64,000 nt of DNA from Trichobilharzia szidati. Lineage: Eukaryota > Platyhelminthes > Trematoda > Strigeidida > Schistosomatidae. Made by a program: the position numbers and the translations under genes. Of this stretch, positions 12,301 through 24,053 are shown one piece after another. Under the pieces are notes generated by a model. That model did not search any database and was not told where the DNA came from. It saw only the letters and a list, made by a program, of their open reading frames with translations. Every line of letters begins with the position of its first letter. The stretch's first letter is position 1. The stretch spans positions 25,740,804 to 25,804,803 of the forward strand of contig OX235277.1 in the NCBI GenBank assembly GCA_944472155.2. Reading direction: 5' to 3'.

Positions 12301-14050
12301 TAAAATAGGGATCACCTTTCATGAGACTGTTCACATCTTCGTTTGTCAGCTGTTTCGGCTACACGAACGATGAATTGATAATAATAATGTATTTCATATA
12401 AATTTACAAATTTACATGAAAATGCATGCCATTTTTACAGGCACGATCAAGTATGATATAATATCAAATCGTAGATTGTCTACAAGTTAATCGCATTTCA
12501 ACTGTTAAATATTCGATACATATAATACACTCATTTTCTGAATTAGGCCGTATAGTTATTGAATTGTACAGTTGTCCTCCAGGTTGAGCGGGAAAATCGA
12601 CTTCGTTCCGTTTTCATCCCGTGGTTGTAGGCATACGATAACCAACCGATATTGAGGTAAGTAGACCTTTTACAAGGGATTGGAATCTGTTTTAGAAAAA
12701 TTAAAGTGCTGAGGTGAATCATTAAATTGTAATGAAATAGGTAAGTGCAAGTATCATTAATAAATGCATTAATAAAGGAAACACCCTAGGGTAACAACAT
12801 TCGTTTGCAATGTATAATGCTACAGATATATCACAAACTATCATGATATCCACTTTTGGTTTTAATACAATTATCCTCATGCCAGTTGTTTTTATTTTAT
12901 ACCTTTTTGTGCATTTAGTGCACAACCGTACACTTCAGAGAGTAGGAGTATAATAAGTAATGAAGAGCTATAAGATGTTCAGTTTAATGGAGTAAAATGA
13001 GGATCAAGTAAAGACGTTGTCAGAAAATAAATGAGATAAGACATTGTGGAGTGGTATGAAAAGATCTGATGATAGACAGCAAGTTAATTTATAAGATGCC
13101 CCATAAATCTGAGCAGATCCCACATGGTCGCATCTCAACAATAGGCTGGGTGAATGGTATATATTTAAAGGTAGAAGCATGATCTGTCAAGGCGTTCATT
13201 GTTATCTTTTTCAAGACAAAGATTTAAGCCCTCATAAAAATCAGAAATATCTCCAGCCTTCAAATTTTTTAATGCTGTTCTTGCAGAATGGGGCGATTCA
13301 CCTTAGTGTCCACCACCATATCTACTGATCAGCTAACTCCACCCTCCCACCTTTTTTGATGTTAGCCTCTGAGACTATGATTATTATGGTTACCGCAAAT
13401 ATATTGCTTGGTACCAGACATGTTCGTACCCCATATTCCATCTCCCTAGCTTTCTTAATGAGTGCTTCCAATAGGTCCCCGCGTACATCCTTATGAACAT
13501 ATTATATATGTATGCATGCGTTCTAATGAACAAATTACTTTATAAGAAGACAAAAACCTTGAAGAATAACAAGAATAGGTTTTGTGAATAGTGGAGCAAG
13601 ATTCAGCAGAACAATATAGTTAGGGTTCAATATAGGTAGTATGAACTGAAGGTAAGGTCGGTTGGCAGGACCAAGTGTACTAAATTATCATGACAGTTTT
13701 ATATATAGTAAACATTTGACATTGCAAAGTAACCTGTCTACATATATTATAAAAAGATATTAGCAGAACCAACAAAATTTCAGCATTTGGTTAACAATAC
13801 TACAAGAAGTTAGTGAGTCTTACAGGTAGCCGTAAAGTAAATCAATCTATGTATAATAAGATTGTAATCAGTGTTATAATTCGTATTATCAAAGAATACA
13901 TTAGGCTCAAAAACTGAATGTTATAAGGGAAATAAGAGTGATAAACTAAGAGAACATTTGCTGCGTAAGTAATCATTTTAAGTATTTTAATGATAATCTA
14001 ATTTCAAGTATTGAACATGCATAATTACTAAGTATTATTAGGTTAGTCTA
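3365..14050. other. Long gene-poor stretch between the SLC37-like gene and the first LINE
   Basis: No open frame longer than about 90 codons exists here and none resembles a known protein to me. A short (ATT)n run at about 6244-6264 follows GTGGAATAAAGTG, as at the 3' tail of an old non-LTR element. A diverged repeat lies at 12360-12480. The missing first exons and promoters of both host genes should lie here or within the 17-25 kb stretch. I could not pick a credible start exon, and no tRNA or rRNA is evident. Confidence 0.5.
12360..12480 (-). repeat. Dispersed repeat copy, inverted relative to copies near 18.4 and 19.65 kb
   Basis: The reverse complement contains TTGATCGTGCCTGTAAAAAT followed by GGCATG, then a TTCATGTAAATTT stretch and an A+T-rich end. 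The same order with a few differences occurs at 18409-18480 (TTGATCGTGCCTTTAAAAAT) and, more weakly, at 19645-19690. It is a non-coding dispersed family that I cannot name. Confidence 0.5.
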
Positions 14051-14103
14051 GGAACTAGTGTACTGTCTGTAGTTAAATATTGAAATGTCATGGTTTCACC
14101 ACT

Positions 14104-17100
14104 CTACCAGCAGTTGAGATCATTTAGAAGGGCTAGGGTGGCCATGTTAATATGTTTTTCTAGGCTCCTTTTGAAACTGTCAGGCCTTTCACAGGATCTA
14201 ATCTCAGAGGGTAGTTGGTTCCAAAGTTTGCAATATTTAATGGTGAAGAAGTTAGCTCTAGTGGTGAGCTTATGGGTGTTAACCTTGAGAAGGCAGTTAT
14301 GGTTGCGTAGTCCATACGATTTAGGATTAGCCCAGGTTATAGACGAGTTACTGTTACAGTGCTTTCTTATGACTTTGAATAAGAGAAATAAATTGCACTT
14401 CACTCTCCTTAACCATAAGGGTTCTAAGTCCAGTCGAATACATCTGTCAAGGTATTCTATTTGCTGATCATAACCTAATATGCGTTTCGTGAGGAATCTT
14501 TGGACACTTTCAACTTTTTTTCTGTCTGCTGATTTAAAGCTACTGTATAAGTGGGCACAGTATTCAAGTTTGGGGCGAATGCATATCTTATATATGGCTA
14601 ATCTGGCTTCTGGGGTGTAAAAGTTGCGTAGCACAAAGCCTGTTAGACGTTTACAATCAGACACCACCTTATTTGCATGTTCAGTAAAGGTAAGATCTGA
14701 GTATGTTACCCCGAGATCTGTGACTGTGTTCGTGTTTGAGACAAGGTCACCGTACATGTATAGACACATGCTAGGTTTCCAACGTCCGAAGTATGTTATC
14801 CCAGATTTAGCTGGATTGAACATTAACTGCCACTTTTCACTCCAATTACATAGACTGTTTAGGTCTTCTTGGATTTTACTAACAATATTCATATCATTAT
14901 AGTCGAAATCATAGACAACTTTGAGGTCGTCTGCAAAGAGGTATGGCTTGCCATACTTGATCATAGAAACAATATCATTTATGAATACAATGAATAGGGT
15001 AGGGCCAAGAACACTACCTTGTATCACGCCGCTGGTTATCGGTTTGGATGTTGATAAGTGATGGTTGACTTTAACTAACTGTTCTCTTCCTGTAAGAAAA
15101 GAAGTTATCCACTCAAGTAGCCTTCCACTTATTCCATAAGATAGGAGTTTCAATATGAGTCTCTTATGTGGGACCTTGTCAAAAGCTTTCCTAACGTCTA
15201 GGAATAATGTTGCTGCTGAACGACCTTTGTCTACACACTCAGTAATGTGGTCGAAATAATCTAATTGGCAAGTAATGCACGATCTTCTATTTAGGAAACC
15301 GTATTGAAAGGCGGATATTAAGTCATTCGAGAGCAAAAACTGAACAATTTGCTTCTTTATAATCTTTTCCATCACACGTGAAACTACGGAAGTAATGTTG
15401 ATGGGGCGGTAATTATCTATGTCCGCTATAGGCCCGGTTTTGTGAATGGGTACAACGTAAGATTTCTTCCAGCTATTTGGATATGTTCCACTCCTTATCG
15501 AAGTTGAAAATATCTTGAGAAGAAGTAGATTCATGTCATTTCCACCCTTTTTTAAGAGGACAGAAGACATTCCATCTGGGCCGGGAGTATTAGTAAGCTT
15601 AAGAGTTGTGGTAGCTTTATCGATTTCTTGGGCGTTAAAGACTACATCGCTTAAACACTTTTCTGTTTTACGAGGGAAATCTATATCCTGGTCGTTTTCT
15701 AGAGTGTACAATTTGGCAAAGTGCGTGCTGAACACCTCACATATATCCTCATCACTTTCGTGAGTAATGCCACCTAAGTGTATTATTTTTGGATATGTTG
15801 ATTTGGAGTTAGTTAACCTACTTTTGAAGAGTTTGGCTATTTCTCCAGTGTTATGTGGCGACTGAATTGCCCGCGTCTCTTTATTTCTTAGACTTAGATT
15901 TTTTAACTCATGGATTCTAATGAGGATTGTTTTGATAGCTATTAACGACGATAAGTCGTGATGTCTGTAGTAACTTAATGAATGCTTCCGCATACTTCTT
16001 CTTAATGATATTGGAATAAAATCACCTTGAGGAATTTTGAATTTAATCAGTTTCACAGGCGCTATGACATCATTAACCGACTGTATATTGTCATAGAAGT
16101 TTTTAAGGACTTCCTCTAAGGAGTCATTGGTAAAGTAGGAATCCCAATTAGAGTATCTAATCAAGTCCTGATACAAGTCCCAGTCAACCTGCGTGTATAG
16201 TCTTATAGGTGTCGGAATAACTTTGTTTCTGTGTATAGTTTCTGGAGAAATATTAAACGAACATGCAACTATTTTATGATCACTACCTGGGAATTCATGT
16301 CCCACATGAATTGTAGATGGTGCTACGTTGATCGTGAATATAAGATCAAGGATGTTATCGGACCTAGTGGGTACATTTATGTGCTGTGTCCATCCTCCTG
16401 TAGTGATGGAATTAAGAAGATTATCATACCTCGAGGGTCCTTGAAGTGTACGCCATGATATATCAGGCAAATTGAAGTCACCTCCAATTATATTATAACT
16501 GAAGGGAAGATTGGATGCAACACTAAATACGTTGCTGAGTACGTTATCGTATTCGCGGTTGGATGATGGCGGTCGGTATACACACCCTATAAGGATAGGT
16601 TTACTTCTGAGAACTTTTATTTCGACCCACACCGAATCATTAAGTTGTGACAGAATAGGGTGACTAAAATGCGTTGCACAAACGGGTTGTTTAACGTATA
16701 TGAGTGTTCCACCCCCACGACCTGTTTCCCTATCCCCTCGAAAAAGATTGTACTTATCAATTGATAAGCTATCATCCGTAATATCACTTGAGCACCAGGC
16801 TTCAGTGATCATGATCAGCGACGGATTGCATATAGAGGCTAACGTACATAATGCTAAATGTTTGTTAAGAACTGATCTAGCGTTTATGAGGATGACTGAT
16901 AGACTTTGACTAAGTGGTTTTAGTGTATGGGCAATATCATAATAAAATGCTCTATGGTTATCAGCCGAATATGTGCAGTCGTTATTGGATTCATTAATTG
17001 CCACATTTTGATCCCTAGAGACGTTTTCTTTAGTTTGATACTTAGGGATGGGTTGTGAGATGTCACTCGTGAGTGGTTGGTGGTTTAGATATTGCGTGCT

Positions 17101-17277
17101 ATGGGAGATACTAGTATGATAATCTAAGGTATTACTATTGGTATTAGGTGTGTCATCCTTGTAGCATATACGAAAGCCTGAAAGGCGATCAGCGTGTTCT
17201 GCAACGCAGAAATAAATCGTAGAATCCTTATGGCTTGACACGTTCACCTGGACCTCTAATTTTTCTCTGCATTCCAT
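14104..17277 (-). CDS. CR1-clade non-LTR retrotransposon ORF2: apurinic-type endonuclease plus reverse transcriptase (intact, 1057 codons)
   Basis: One uninterrupted frame carries an endonuclease and a reverse transcriptase, which together nick the target and copy the element's RNA there. Endonuclease landmarks: INARS at residue 131, TEAW at 158, GGDFN at 265 and SDH at 332. Reverse-transcriptase landmarks: FLDVRKAFD at 692-700 (first catalytic Asp), QGSVLGP at about 753-759 and FADDLK at 781 (two catalytic Asp). The FADD box and domain order fit the CR1 clade, which in schistosomes includes the SR1, Pido and several Perere families. About 125 polar residues precede the endonuclease. No ORF1 was found upstream, so the copy may be 5'-truncated or of a single-ORF family. 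A TATATAAAG sequence lies upstream near 17375-17384 on the same strand but could be chance. The absence of stops suggests a recent insertion. Confidence 0.9.
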   Translation of the reverse strand: MECREKLEVQVNVSSHKDSTIYFCVAEHADRLSGFRICYKDDTPNTNSNTLDYHTSISHSTQYLNHQPLTSDISQPIPKYQTKENVSRDQNVAINESNNDCTYSADNHRAFYYDIAHTLKPLSQSLSVILINARSVLNKHLALCTLASICNPSLIMITEAWCSSDITDDSLSIDKYNLFRGDRETGRGGGTLIYVKQPVCATHFSHPILSQLNDSVWVEIKVLRSKPILIGCVYRPPSSNREYDNVLSNVFSVASNLPFSYNIIGGDFNLPDISWRTLQGPSRYDNLLNSITTGGWTQHINVPTRSDNILDLIFTINVAPSTIHVGHEFPGSDHKIVACSFNISPETIHRNKVIPTPIRLYTQVDWDLYQDLIRYSNWDSYFTNDSLEEVLKNFYDNIQSVNDVIAPVKLIKFKIPQGDFIPISLRRSMRKHSLSYYRHHDLSSLIAIKTILIRIHELKNLSLRNKETRAIQSPHNTGEIAKLFKSRLTNSKSTYPKIIHLGGITHESDEDICEVFSTHFAKLYTLENDQDIDFPRKTEKCLSDVVFNAQEIDKATTTLKLTNTPGPDGMSSVLLKKGGNDMNLLLLKIFSTSIRSGTYPNSWKKSYVVPIHKTGPIADIDNYRPINITSVVSRVMEKIIKKQIVQFLLSNDLISAFQYGFLNRRSCITCQLDYFDHITECVDKGRSAATLFLDVRKAFDKVPHKRLILKLLSYGISGRLLEWITSFLTGREQLVKVNHHLSTSKPITSGVIQGSVLGPTLFIVFINDIVSMIKYGKPYLFADDLKVVYDFDYNDMNIVSKIQEDLNSLCNWSEKWQLMFNPAKSGITYFGRWKPSMCLYMYGDLVSNTNTVTDLGVTYSDLTFTEHANKVVSDCKRLTGFVLRNFYTPEARLAIYKICIRPKLEYCAHLYSSFKSADRKKVESVQRFLTKRILGYDQQIEYLDRCIRLDLEPLWLRRVKCNLFLLFKVIRKHCNSNSSITWANPKSYGLRNHNCLLKVNTHKLTTRANFFTIKYCKLWNQLPSEIRSCERPDSFKRSLEKHINMATLALLNDLNCW

Positions 17278-17999
17278 AAGTATAACGAAAGACTACCAAT
17301 TTATACGTTAACTACTAAAATTCATGGCTCCGTATGCACTTCTTCACTGCATGATGTCTGTGTTGCCTAAGACTATTGCTTTATATATGCTTGCGACTAG
17401 ATAAAATTCAGTCAAAAGCGCTATGTATGTCCAGTGACGTGAGAACAGCAGGTTGGCTACCGTTACCTTCAGGAGCAGACACGTTCATCACATTTGAATG
17501 AAATGGATACACAACAGTTTTTCAAATTAGATGCCCATGAATTGCCTATAGCAATTAGAAAGTGACATGGAAACAGAAACTGTTGTGTTTTTCTCTACAA
17601 ATGCTATAGTTTTGCTAAGTGCCTGATTACGGCCACAACCACTTATTTGAACATTCTTGAACGACTGTTGTGGACACTGGTAATAACATGAGGGTGCATA
17701 GAAATCATTTAGATGCTAGTGGCGGAAATTCGCCATACATCTTACAGGTCAACATATCCAACAGGTTCTAATCCTTCAAGCCAATTTTCTCTGAAATGTC
17801 ACCCACAAACTCCACGACAATCCTTTTATCTAATTACCATTATACTCTATTTTATCTCAACTCCATGGGCCTTTAATAAAGCTAAAATCTACTCTTTTCA
17901 TTCACATTCTTCGCCGGCTTGAATTCTGGTTGTTTTGGTGAAGAAAAACACATAATAACAATACTGATGTTTGAGAATTACTATATTTTCATCGAAAAC

Positions 18000-18490
18000 C
18001 TTATAGTTTTTATGGTAAGACCAATGTGGTCAGCATCATGTATTGCAAGTGTGTACTATCATTTCAAGTACTCTGTAGCTTCTTCTTGTATTTATCTTGT
18101 AAATGTACTTTCAGTAATGTATTATTCATAATTTCATTGAATGTTCAGGACTTTATTCTCTTTCTGAAATAGCGTTCAATCACATGAAGGCATAGCACAC
18201 ACTGAAATATATGTTGTTTGTCGATTAGCCATAACTATCATCAGGAAATGGAGCGAAGTTTGGCTTGTCGCCCACCTTTGATGGTGACCTTAGTGAAGGT
18301 TTCCAAATTTAATATTTTTGATTGCTTGTACTATAATTCAACAATTTTAACTCTATAAAAAGTGCTAATCTGTGCTAATTCACCATTGTAATTTGTAACA
18401 AAATTGATCGTGCCTTTAAAAATGGCACGAATTTCATGCAAACTTACCCGTTTACACGAAATATATATTATATTATTATTAAATGCATGT
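18000..18490 (+). repeat. Dispersed repeat, copy 1 of a direct pair
   Basis: Contains TTTTTATGGTAAGACCAATG followed by TGGTCAGCATCA, later GTAGCTTCTTCTTGTATTT, and near its end TTGATCGTGCCTTTAAAAAT. The order of blocks is shared with 19190-19690, about 1.2 kb away in the same orientation. The end block is also found inverted at 12360-12480. Short frames in the two copies are similar only because the DNA is related. Confidence 0.5.
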
Positions 18491-19189
18491 CAAGCACACT
18501 AGGTATTTCTAACAGTTCTTCTTTAAAACACATCTTCATGCGTCATGCTACACAAGCAATGCAATTGTACTTAGAACCAGTGTTGAATGACTATTCTTAA
18601 AGAAATCAGCCCTGTTTGCTCCAAATTAACAAGAAAATCGCGTCAAATACAGCCGCCTAAATCAAATGAAGCTGTAACACGACGACCATCAGTCACATGA
18701 GGAAGGGGAGGAGAACAGTAGCTTGGAAAAAAGCATATTCAGTATAATATTGAAAGTTGAAATGCTCGGGCTACTCAGCCTTTCTGGATTCGTTAATATC
18801 AAGTCTCGGCAGTAGTTGTCCCCCTTGAGTCAGATAATTGACTCCCAGGTAATTTCCTGAATGGAAAAGAAGGGAACATTGTTGAATGCTTTAACTACAC
18901 CAGGTTTCCATGCAGTTACGAGCAAGCTAGCCCCACCCTGAATCAGCTAAACTGAGCTGAATACTGGCCAGAAACAGCATGTGGTACCACTTCAGAAACG
19001 GAATTCGCATTATCACCCGTAGTATATAGTCTTATAAAAATATACTTCTACTCTTAATTACCATCTAAGTTATCAAAACATATCACTTATTGTGATCTGA
19101 ACAAATTAATTTACGAAGGAAACTGGTAAAAATTGCACCTATCGAACTGTGTACACTGCCAATTACCAACTGGTTGGAAGTTGTGAATT

Positions 19190-19690
19190 TGGAAGTCCCA
19201 CTTTTATAACAAACTTCGTAGTTTTGATGGTAATACCAACGTGGCCAGCATCACATTTTGCGAGTATTCATTGTCATTTCGAGGACTTTATGGCTTCTTC
19301 TTGTTTTTACTTTGCACATCGAGCTGCAGTGGTATATGACCCACTTTTTCTGTACTCATTCAACCTTATTATTGACCAGAGCATTTAATTCCACTAAGGT
19401 AACTAACAGCCATGCGTGTATGTGATATTTACTCTAATGATGTCTGAAGAAATTGTTGGTTACCTATCGAGCACATTTACCCGTAGAAAGAGAAGTGAAA
19501 TTTCATATGCCATCCCAACTTTGATGACGAATTTATCACTATTATGGCACTGTTCTGATAACTTTAGCTAATAACCAACTATTCAAACCACTAAAACAAT
19601 AAGAATTTATTCAAGACTTACAATATGAAGTTACATAATGTTTGATCATGCCTGAAAATGAACTTATTTATATGAAAAAATATATTATTA
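19190..19690 (+). repeat. Dispersed repeat, copy 2 of a direct pair
   Basis: Shares with copy 1 the blocks TTTTGATGGTAATACCAACG followed by TGGCCAGCATCA, then GGCTTCTTCTTGTTTTT, and an end block with TGATCATGCCTGAAAATG. The copies are diverged, so either this is an old local duplication or both are independent insertions of one family. Confidence 0.45.
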
Positions 19691-21539
19691 CTACTTCGGA
19701 GGGGCGCTTCCATTCTACTTTCTTATGCGAAATTACATGGGTTTTACCGTTGGCCTCTTCCTAACAGGAAAACTGGAGACTTATCTGCTGAATATGTGGT
19801 TAGAAAATTGGCTTTTAGGCTGTTTGACTTACTCACGACCGAGCTTTTTCTAGGACTGATCAAAACCTACGCACCACGGCTTCATTGGGAATATAATATC
19901 ACCACGCCAACATTATTTCAATATGTCACTGGAACCCTCCGCCAGAAGTATGACTGCCTCACTCTCCATGTTAAATCTCACACAGAAGCTGAATAATCAT
20001 TCAGCAGCTACTAGACAGGTCAAAGTGAGGTTTTTTCCACTTTTCTAAAACTGACATATTTTGCAATTAATTGTATGAATATTATTACTTAGCTTTTCGA
20101 TCCCAACGGAAGATTAAGGAGTGAAATGACTGACCCTGATCAAAGCAGTGTCACATTCCTAACAAATCGCGTACTACAAATCAAGTATATCATGCCTTCT
20201 ATATCACTTCATGTGGAGGTCACAAAGGTTACATCAAGACATTTTTGGCATGAACTGTGGAGAATATCACTAGAGACCAGAAACTCTTGTTCACTTCTCC
20301 CAGACAAGAAGGTATTCGATGATGGAATTAAAAATACGAATATTGGACATTGAATCTTGCTCATTGTTGGAATGTTTTCCTGAAATTAACGCTTACCTTG
20401 ACGACGGCTTTGAAATTTTTTTAATTATTCGCCGAAAATGCCACTTTACAGCAATGCCAGGTTAGTTTGTAATCTAATAATAGTCTGCCTTTCCGCATCA
20501 CGCTTGAACAAAGAAACTTATTTGACACATTTTCAGTTTTTTAGAAGCTTACAACAGCCTCACAGACAAACACTTGGTACATTATTTTTCCACTGCTCGC
20601 ATGAGAAAACATCTACTTGATAATGGACTTGTAAGTCATAATTAGGTTTATCAATTAACTACTTTATTTTGGTCTCGAGAATCTATGAATTTATAAACTT
20701 ATGGAGATTATATTCGCATATATTCATAATAATTATTAATGTGTATGGACACAATTTCGAATATGTTCAGTTTGTATCATTTTCCTTCACTCTAATATTT
20801 ATGGTTTTTCTGAATGATAGACTGTTAAAAACCATCAAATTGTTCCAAACAGAACCATTTGTACGTCTCAGTAGAATATATTATAAATATATAATATATT
20901 TTAGCTCTTAAATCTCAAATAAAATGATCTTTTCTTATTTTCTTTTAAACTCTGTTTAAGCGCAACATATGTTTGTCATGGTATAGACAGTCGTAGACCG
21001 ATTCAGAAGTGAACTACTAAATTAATTTATTCCAATTATTTAATAAAGTTATTTAGTCACTTCATTTAAGCTGATTTTAATTAGATTTCAGATTTAGATA
21101 TATTGGTTGAGCATAAAAGGATTGGAGTCTATGTTAATCGTTTTCTGGTAAGTTTCTGTGGTTGTCCAAACTCTTCTTGAATGAATCAGCTGAGGTTGCT
21201 GATACCACTTCTTCTGGTAGTCGGTTCCAAGAGTTTCTGACTTGGTGTGAGTTCCAGTACTCAACAGCAATATGATTTCTTCTTGGCTTTTGAACTCTCC
21301 TGCTATGTCCTCTAAGGTGTCCCTACCTGGTGGGAAAGAAAAGAGAGAATAGGTCAGGTCCGTAGTCATTATTTAAAATTTTATGCATTGTGATTATATC
21401 TCCTCTCTGCCTAAGGTATGACGGGGAGAAGAAATTTAAACTGTCTAGTCTTTCTTCTTATGATGAGTTAGTCATGCCGAGAATCATACGTCTTGCCTTT
21501 CTTTGGACTTTTTCTAGAATATGTGAGTCCCCTTTAAGA

Positions 21540-23520
21540 CAAGGACTGGCTGCCTGTTTTCTAGTCTTGACCTCACGAGAGATGTATATAAGAAGGTGAA
21601 CATATCTCTGGTGATTCTATTAAAGGCTCTGTGAATTGCCCATAAGAATCTGAAACTATGTGCAACCACCACGCGACAGTGTGCTGTAATTTTTAAACCA
21701 TGAGTAACTATGACACCTAGATCCAAATGAGTCTGAACTGGTGAGAGTGTTATTACCTCTAGTTCATTGGAGCTGATGCTCGCTTGTCCGATGCACACGT
21801 TTGCATCCATCCTCTGGACCCCTCTGACAATTTGTAGAGGTCCTCTTGCAACGTGAGCGTCGCTCTTCAGCTCTCTCCAAATTTTTAAAACCACAGAGGA
21901 ATCAGTGAGTAGAGACAACTAATGATATACAAAATAAATAGGAGAGGTCCCAGTGCCGTGCCTTGTGGCTCTCGCTACACACTGCTGTCCAGGAGGAGAG
22001 TTTCGAATTGATCCTAACCCTCTGCCTCCTATGTATGAGGAATTCCCTAAGCCAGTTTAGTAAACTGCCTTTGATACCAAGACTTTCCAACTTCATGAGT
22101 AGTCTTTTGTGAGAAACTTAATAAAAGGCTTTGCTGAAGTCTACGAAGACGACGTCAACTGGTTTTCTGTTGTCTCTTGATTTGACCTAGCTTTCTCTTG
22201 CAGTGAGGGGATTTGACAGGCATGAGAGGTTTCTTCGGAAGCCGTGCTGTGCTCTGGATAAGCTGTGATACTTTTCTTGATGATTGTTTCCAGTGTCTTA
22301 ATTAAGGTGCTGGTGAGATCAGTAGGCCTGTAATATGAAGGGCTTTGTCTCGATCTTCCTTTGTGGATGGGGGTTACTATGGTGTCTTTCCAGTCACGCG
22401 GTAACACTCCATTTAGGAGAGATAGCTTGAAGATCGTGGTCAATGAGTCGGCTGTGTGAGCTGATAGCTCCTTGAGAAAATTATCAAGACCCATTGATTT
22501 TCCTGCATCTAGTTTCATTAGGCAGTTAGCACGATGTCTTGGTCGAAATCAACGGAATCTATTCCCTGTTCCTGTGATGGAGCCAGAGCTGGTCCTGTGG
22601 AGAGTGATGACTCCTGTGTAAAGACTTAGGAGAAGTAGTCTGCAATTGCTTCTAATTTTTCTTGATCTTCTTCGATAGTTCAGTTACTTGAGCGTAAAGT
22701 TGTTTAAACTGGTTCCATATAGCTTCTTGTTGGGACTCTGGGTTTATGTACCAGTTCTCTGAGTTGGCTGCTGAGACGACCACATTTATATCAACTTTGA
22801 AACGTTTGGTCGAGCTGCGGTTTCGGCCCACGATACAGCTGCTAGGAACTTGAAAGTGACCACAGTGTGATCACTTCTTCCTAAAGGGGAAAATGTTGTA
22901 TGAAATCCACATCCTCACCATAGGAGAACACTAGGTTCAGTGCTGAAGAGGGGTGCTGTGAGTCATAGCACGAGGGCTTAATGACATACTGGACTAAGGC
23001 TAGCAAAATGCTAGATTTCAACAGTTTATGATCAAAGGAGCTGTCTAAATATGGCGTTGTAAGACTTGTCCAGTCAACCGATGGGGCGTTGAAGTCGCCG
23101 ACTACAAGACTTCGACATTTCGATATTCAGCAGCCTAGCTTTTCTGTTAGGAAGTCATCTGCACTTCAGTCAGTACTGTGATATATAGCAATGAAGTCAA
23201 TATCTCGGCCTTTACATTTAAGTATTCAGCGTAGAAGTTCGCACGATTCACTTTTGTGAGTGAGTGCTTCGGTGCTACGTACGTTTAAGCATTTCTTGAG
23301 GTAGATGACTACGCCACCTCCTTTGCGGTTTAGTCGGTTCACCCTATGCACTACGAAGTTTGACAGGTTAACTTCGTTGTCAGTGACATTGGGTGTGAGC
23401 TATGTCTCTGTGATGATAATTACATCCGGATTTCCGGAATCTGTCATATTAACCAGCTCAGTCCGTTCGTTCAACAGGCTGCGGGCGTTTGTGTAGCAAA
23501 CTGTCAATTCAGTTCTGTGC
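21540..23520 (-). pseudogene. Broken endonuclease-reverse transcriptase of the CR1-type element
   Basis: Reading from right to left, the endonuclease can be followed through YTNARSLLNERTELVN, GGGVVIYLKK and VGDFNAPSVDW, with several in-frame stops. The polymerase follows as KSMGLDNFLKEL, WKDTIVTPIHKGRSRQSPSY and RPTDLTSTLIKTLE. After a disrupted catalytic region it continues with LGIKGSLLNWLREFLIHRRQ and a C-terminal LGVIVTHGLK part. The segment with the first catalytic Asp and the xADD box is scrambled by frameshifts. It is therefore a pseudogene. Confidence 0.75.
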
Positions 23521-23938
23521 TTCCGCGGCCTATCCAGAGAGGTTTCGGGATCATTAAACTGCCAATTCGGACAACCCAAAAACCCTTAAACTTAAGGTTC
23601 TTTTCACCGTTTCGGCGTCTTTCGCTTAATTCTAGGGCCACAGACTGTCTTTTGACACGGTCTGCTAGGCTCAAGTTGGCACGGACATATACGCCTGACC
23701 CTTTAAGAATTTGAGAGTTGCTTGGAATAGCATCCCTCTCTTCTTTCGAGTTTAGTACGACTTTGAGCAGACGTACAGGCTGATTTACTGTAGGGTCAGG
23801 CTTTTGGCCGGTTTTATATACTCTGTGTATTGTAATGCCTGATACTGTTTGTGGCAGTAGCTCATCTAAAAGGGGCTTGACCAAGTTAAGGTCACGCTCG
23901 AATCTGGCCTTGGGATCGGGGGTCAGTGACTCTTCCAC
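23504..23938 (-). pseudogene. ORF1 C-terminal half of the CR1-type element (nucleic-acid-binding-like)
   Basis: An open 144-codon stretch, rich in charged residues, with RLLKVVLNSKEERDAI and GVYVRANLSLADRVKR. This resembles the RNA-recognition-like segment that precedes the endonuclease in CR1-type elements, which would bind the element's own RNA. It lies between the PHD-containing part and the endonuclease in the same orientation but in a different frame from both, so the element is broken on each side. The assignment rests on position and general pattern. Confidence 0.55.
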
Positions 23939-24053
23939 TTTGTGGAGAATGAGCGACCTGTCAGAGAGGTCAGTTTTGCTTGCCGTGGCTTTCTTGCTCT
24001 GCGGCGTAAGTGTCTTTCAGTCTTTCGTGGACAGTGTGGTCATTATGTTGTCC

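Larger units (their letters stand above)
17278..21060. other. Unassigned DNA with diverged repeats between two CR1-type elements
   Basis: No convincing gene. The stretch contains two related copies of a non-coding repeat (about 18000-18490 and 19190-19690) and otherwise A+T-rich DNA. Open frames here are under 80 codons and have no recognisable motif. Confidence 0.45.

Noticed and set aside
11691..12334. Possible transposase remnant (plus 11691-12237 or minus 12137-12334)
   Set aside because: The frames look somewhat protein-like, but I could not match any catalytic motif or find terminal inverted repeats.
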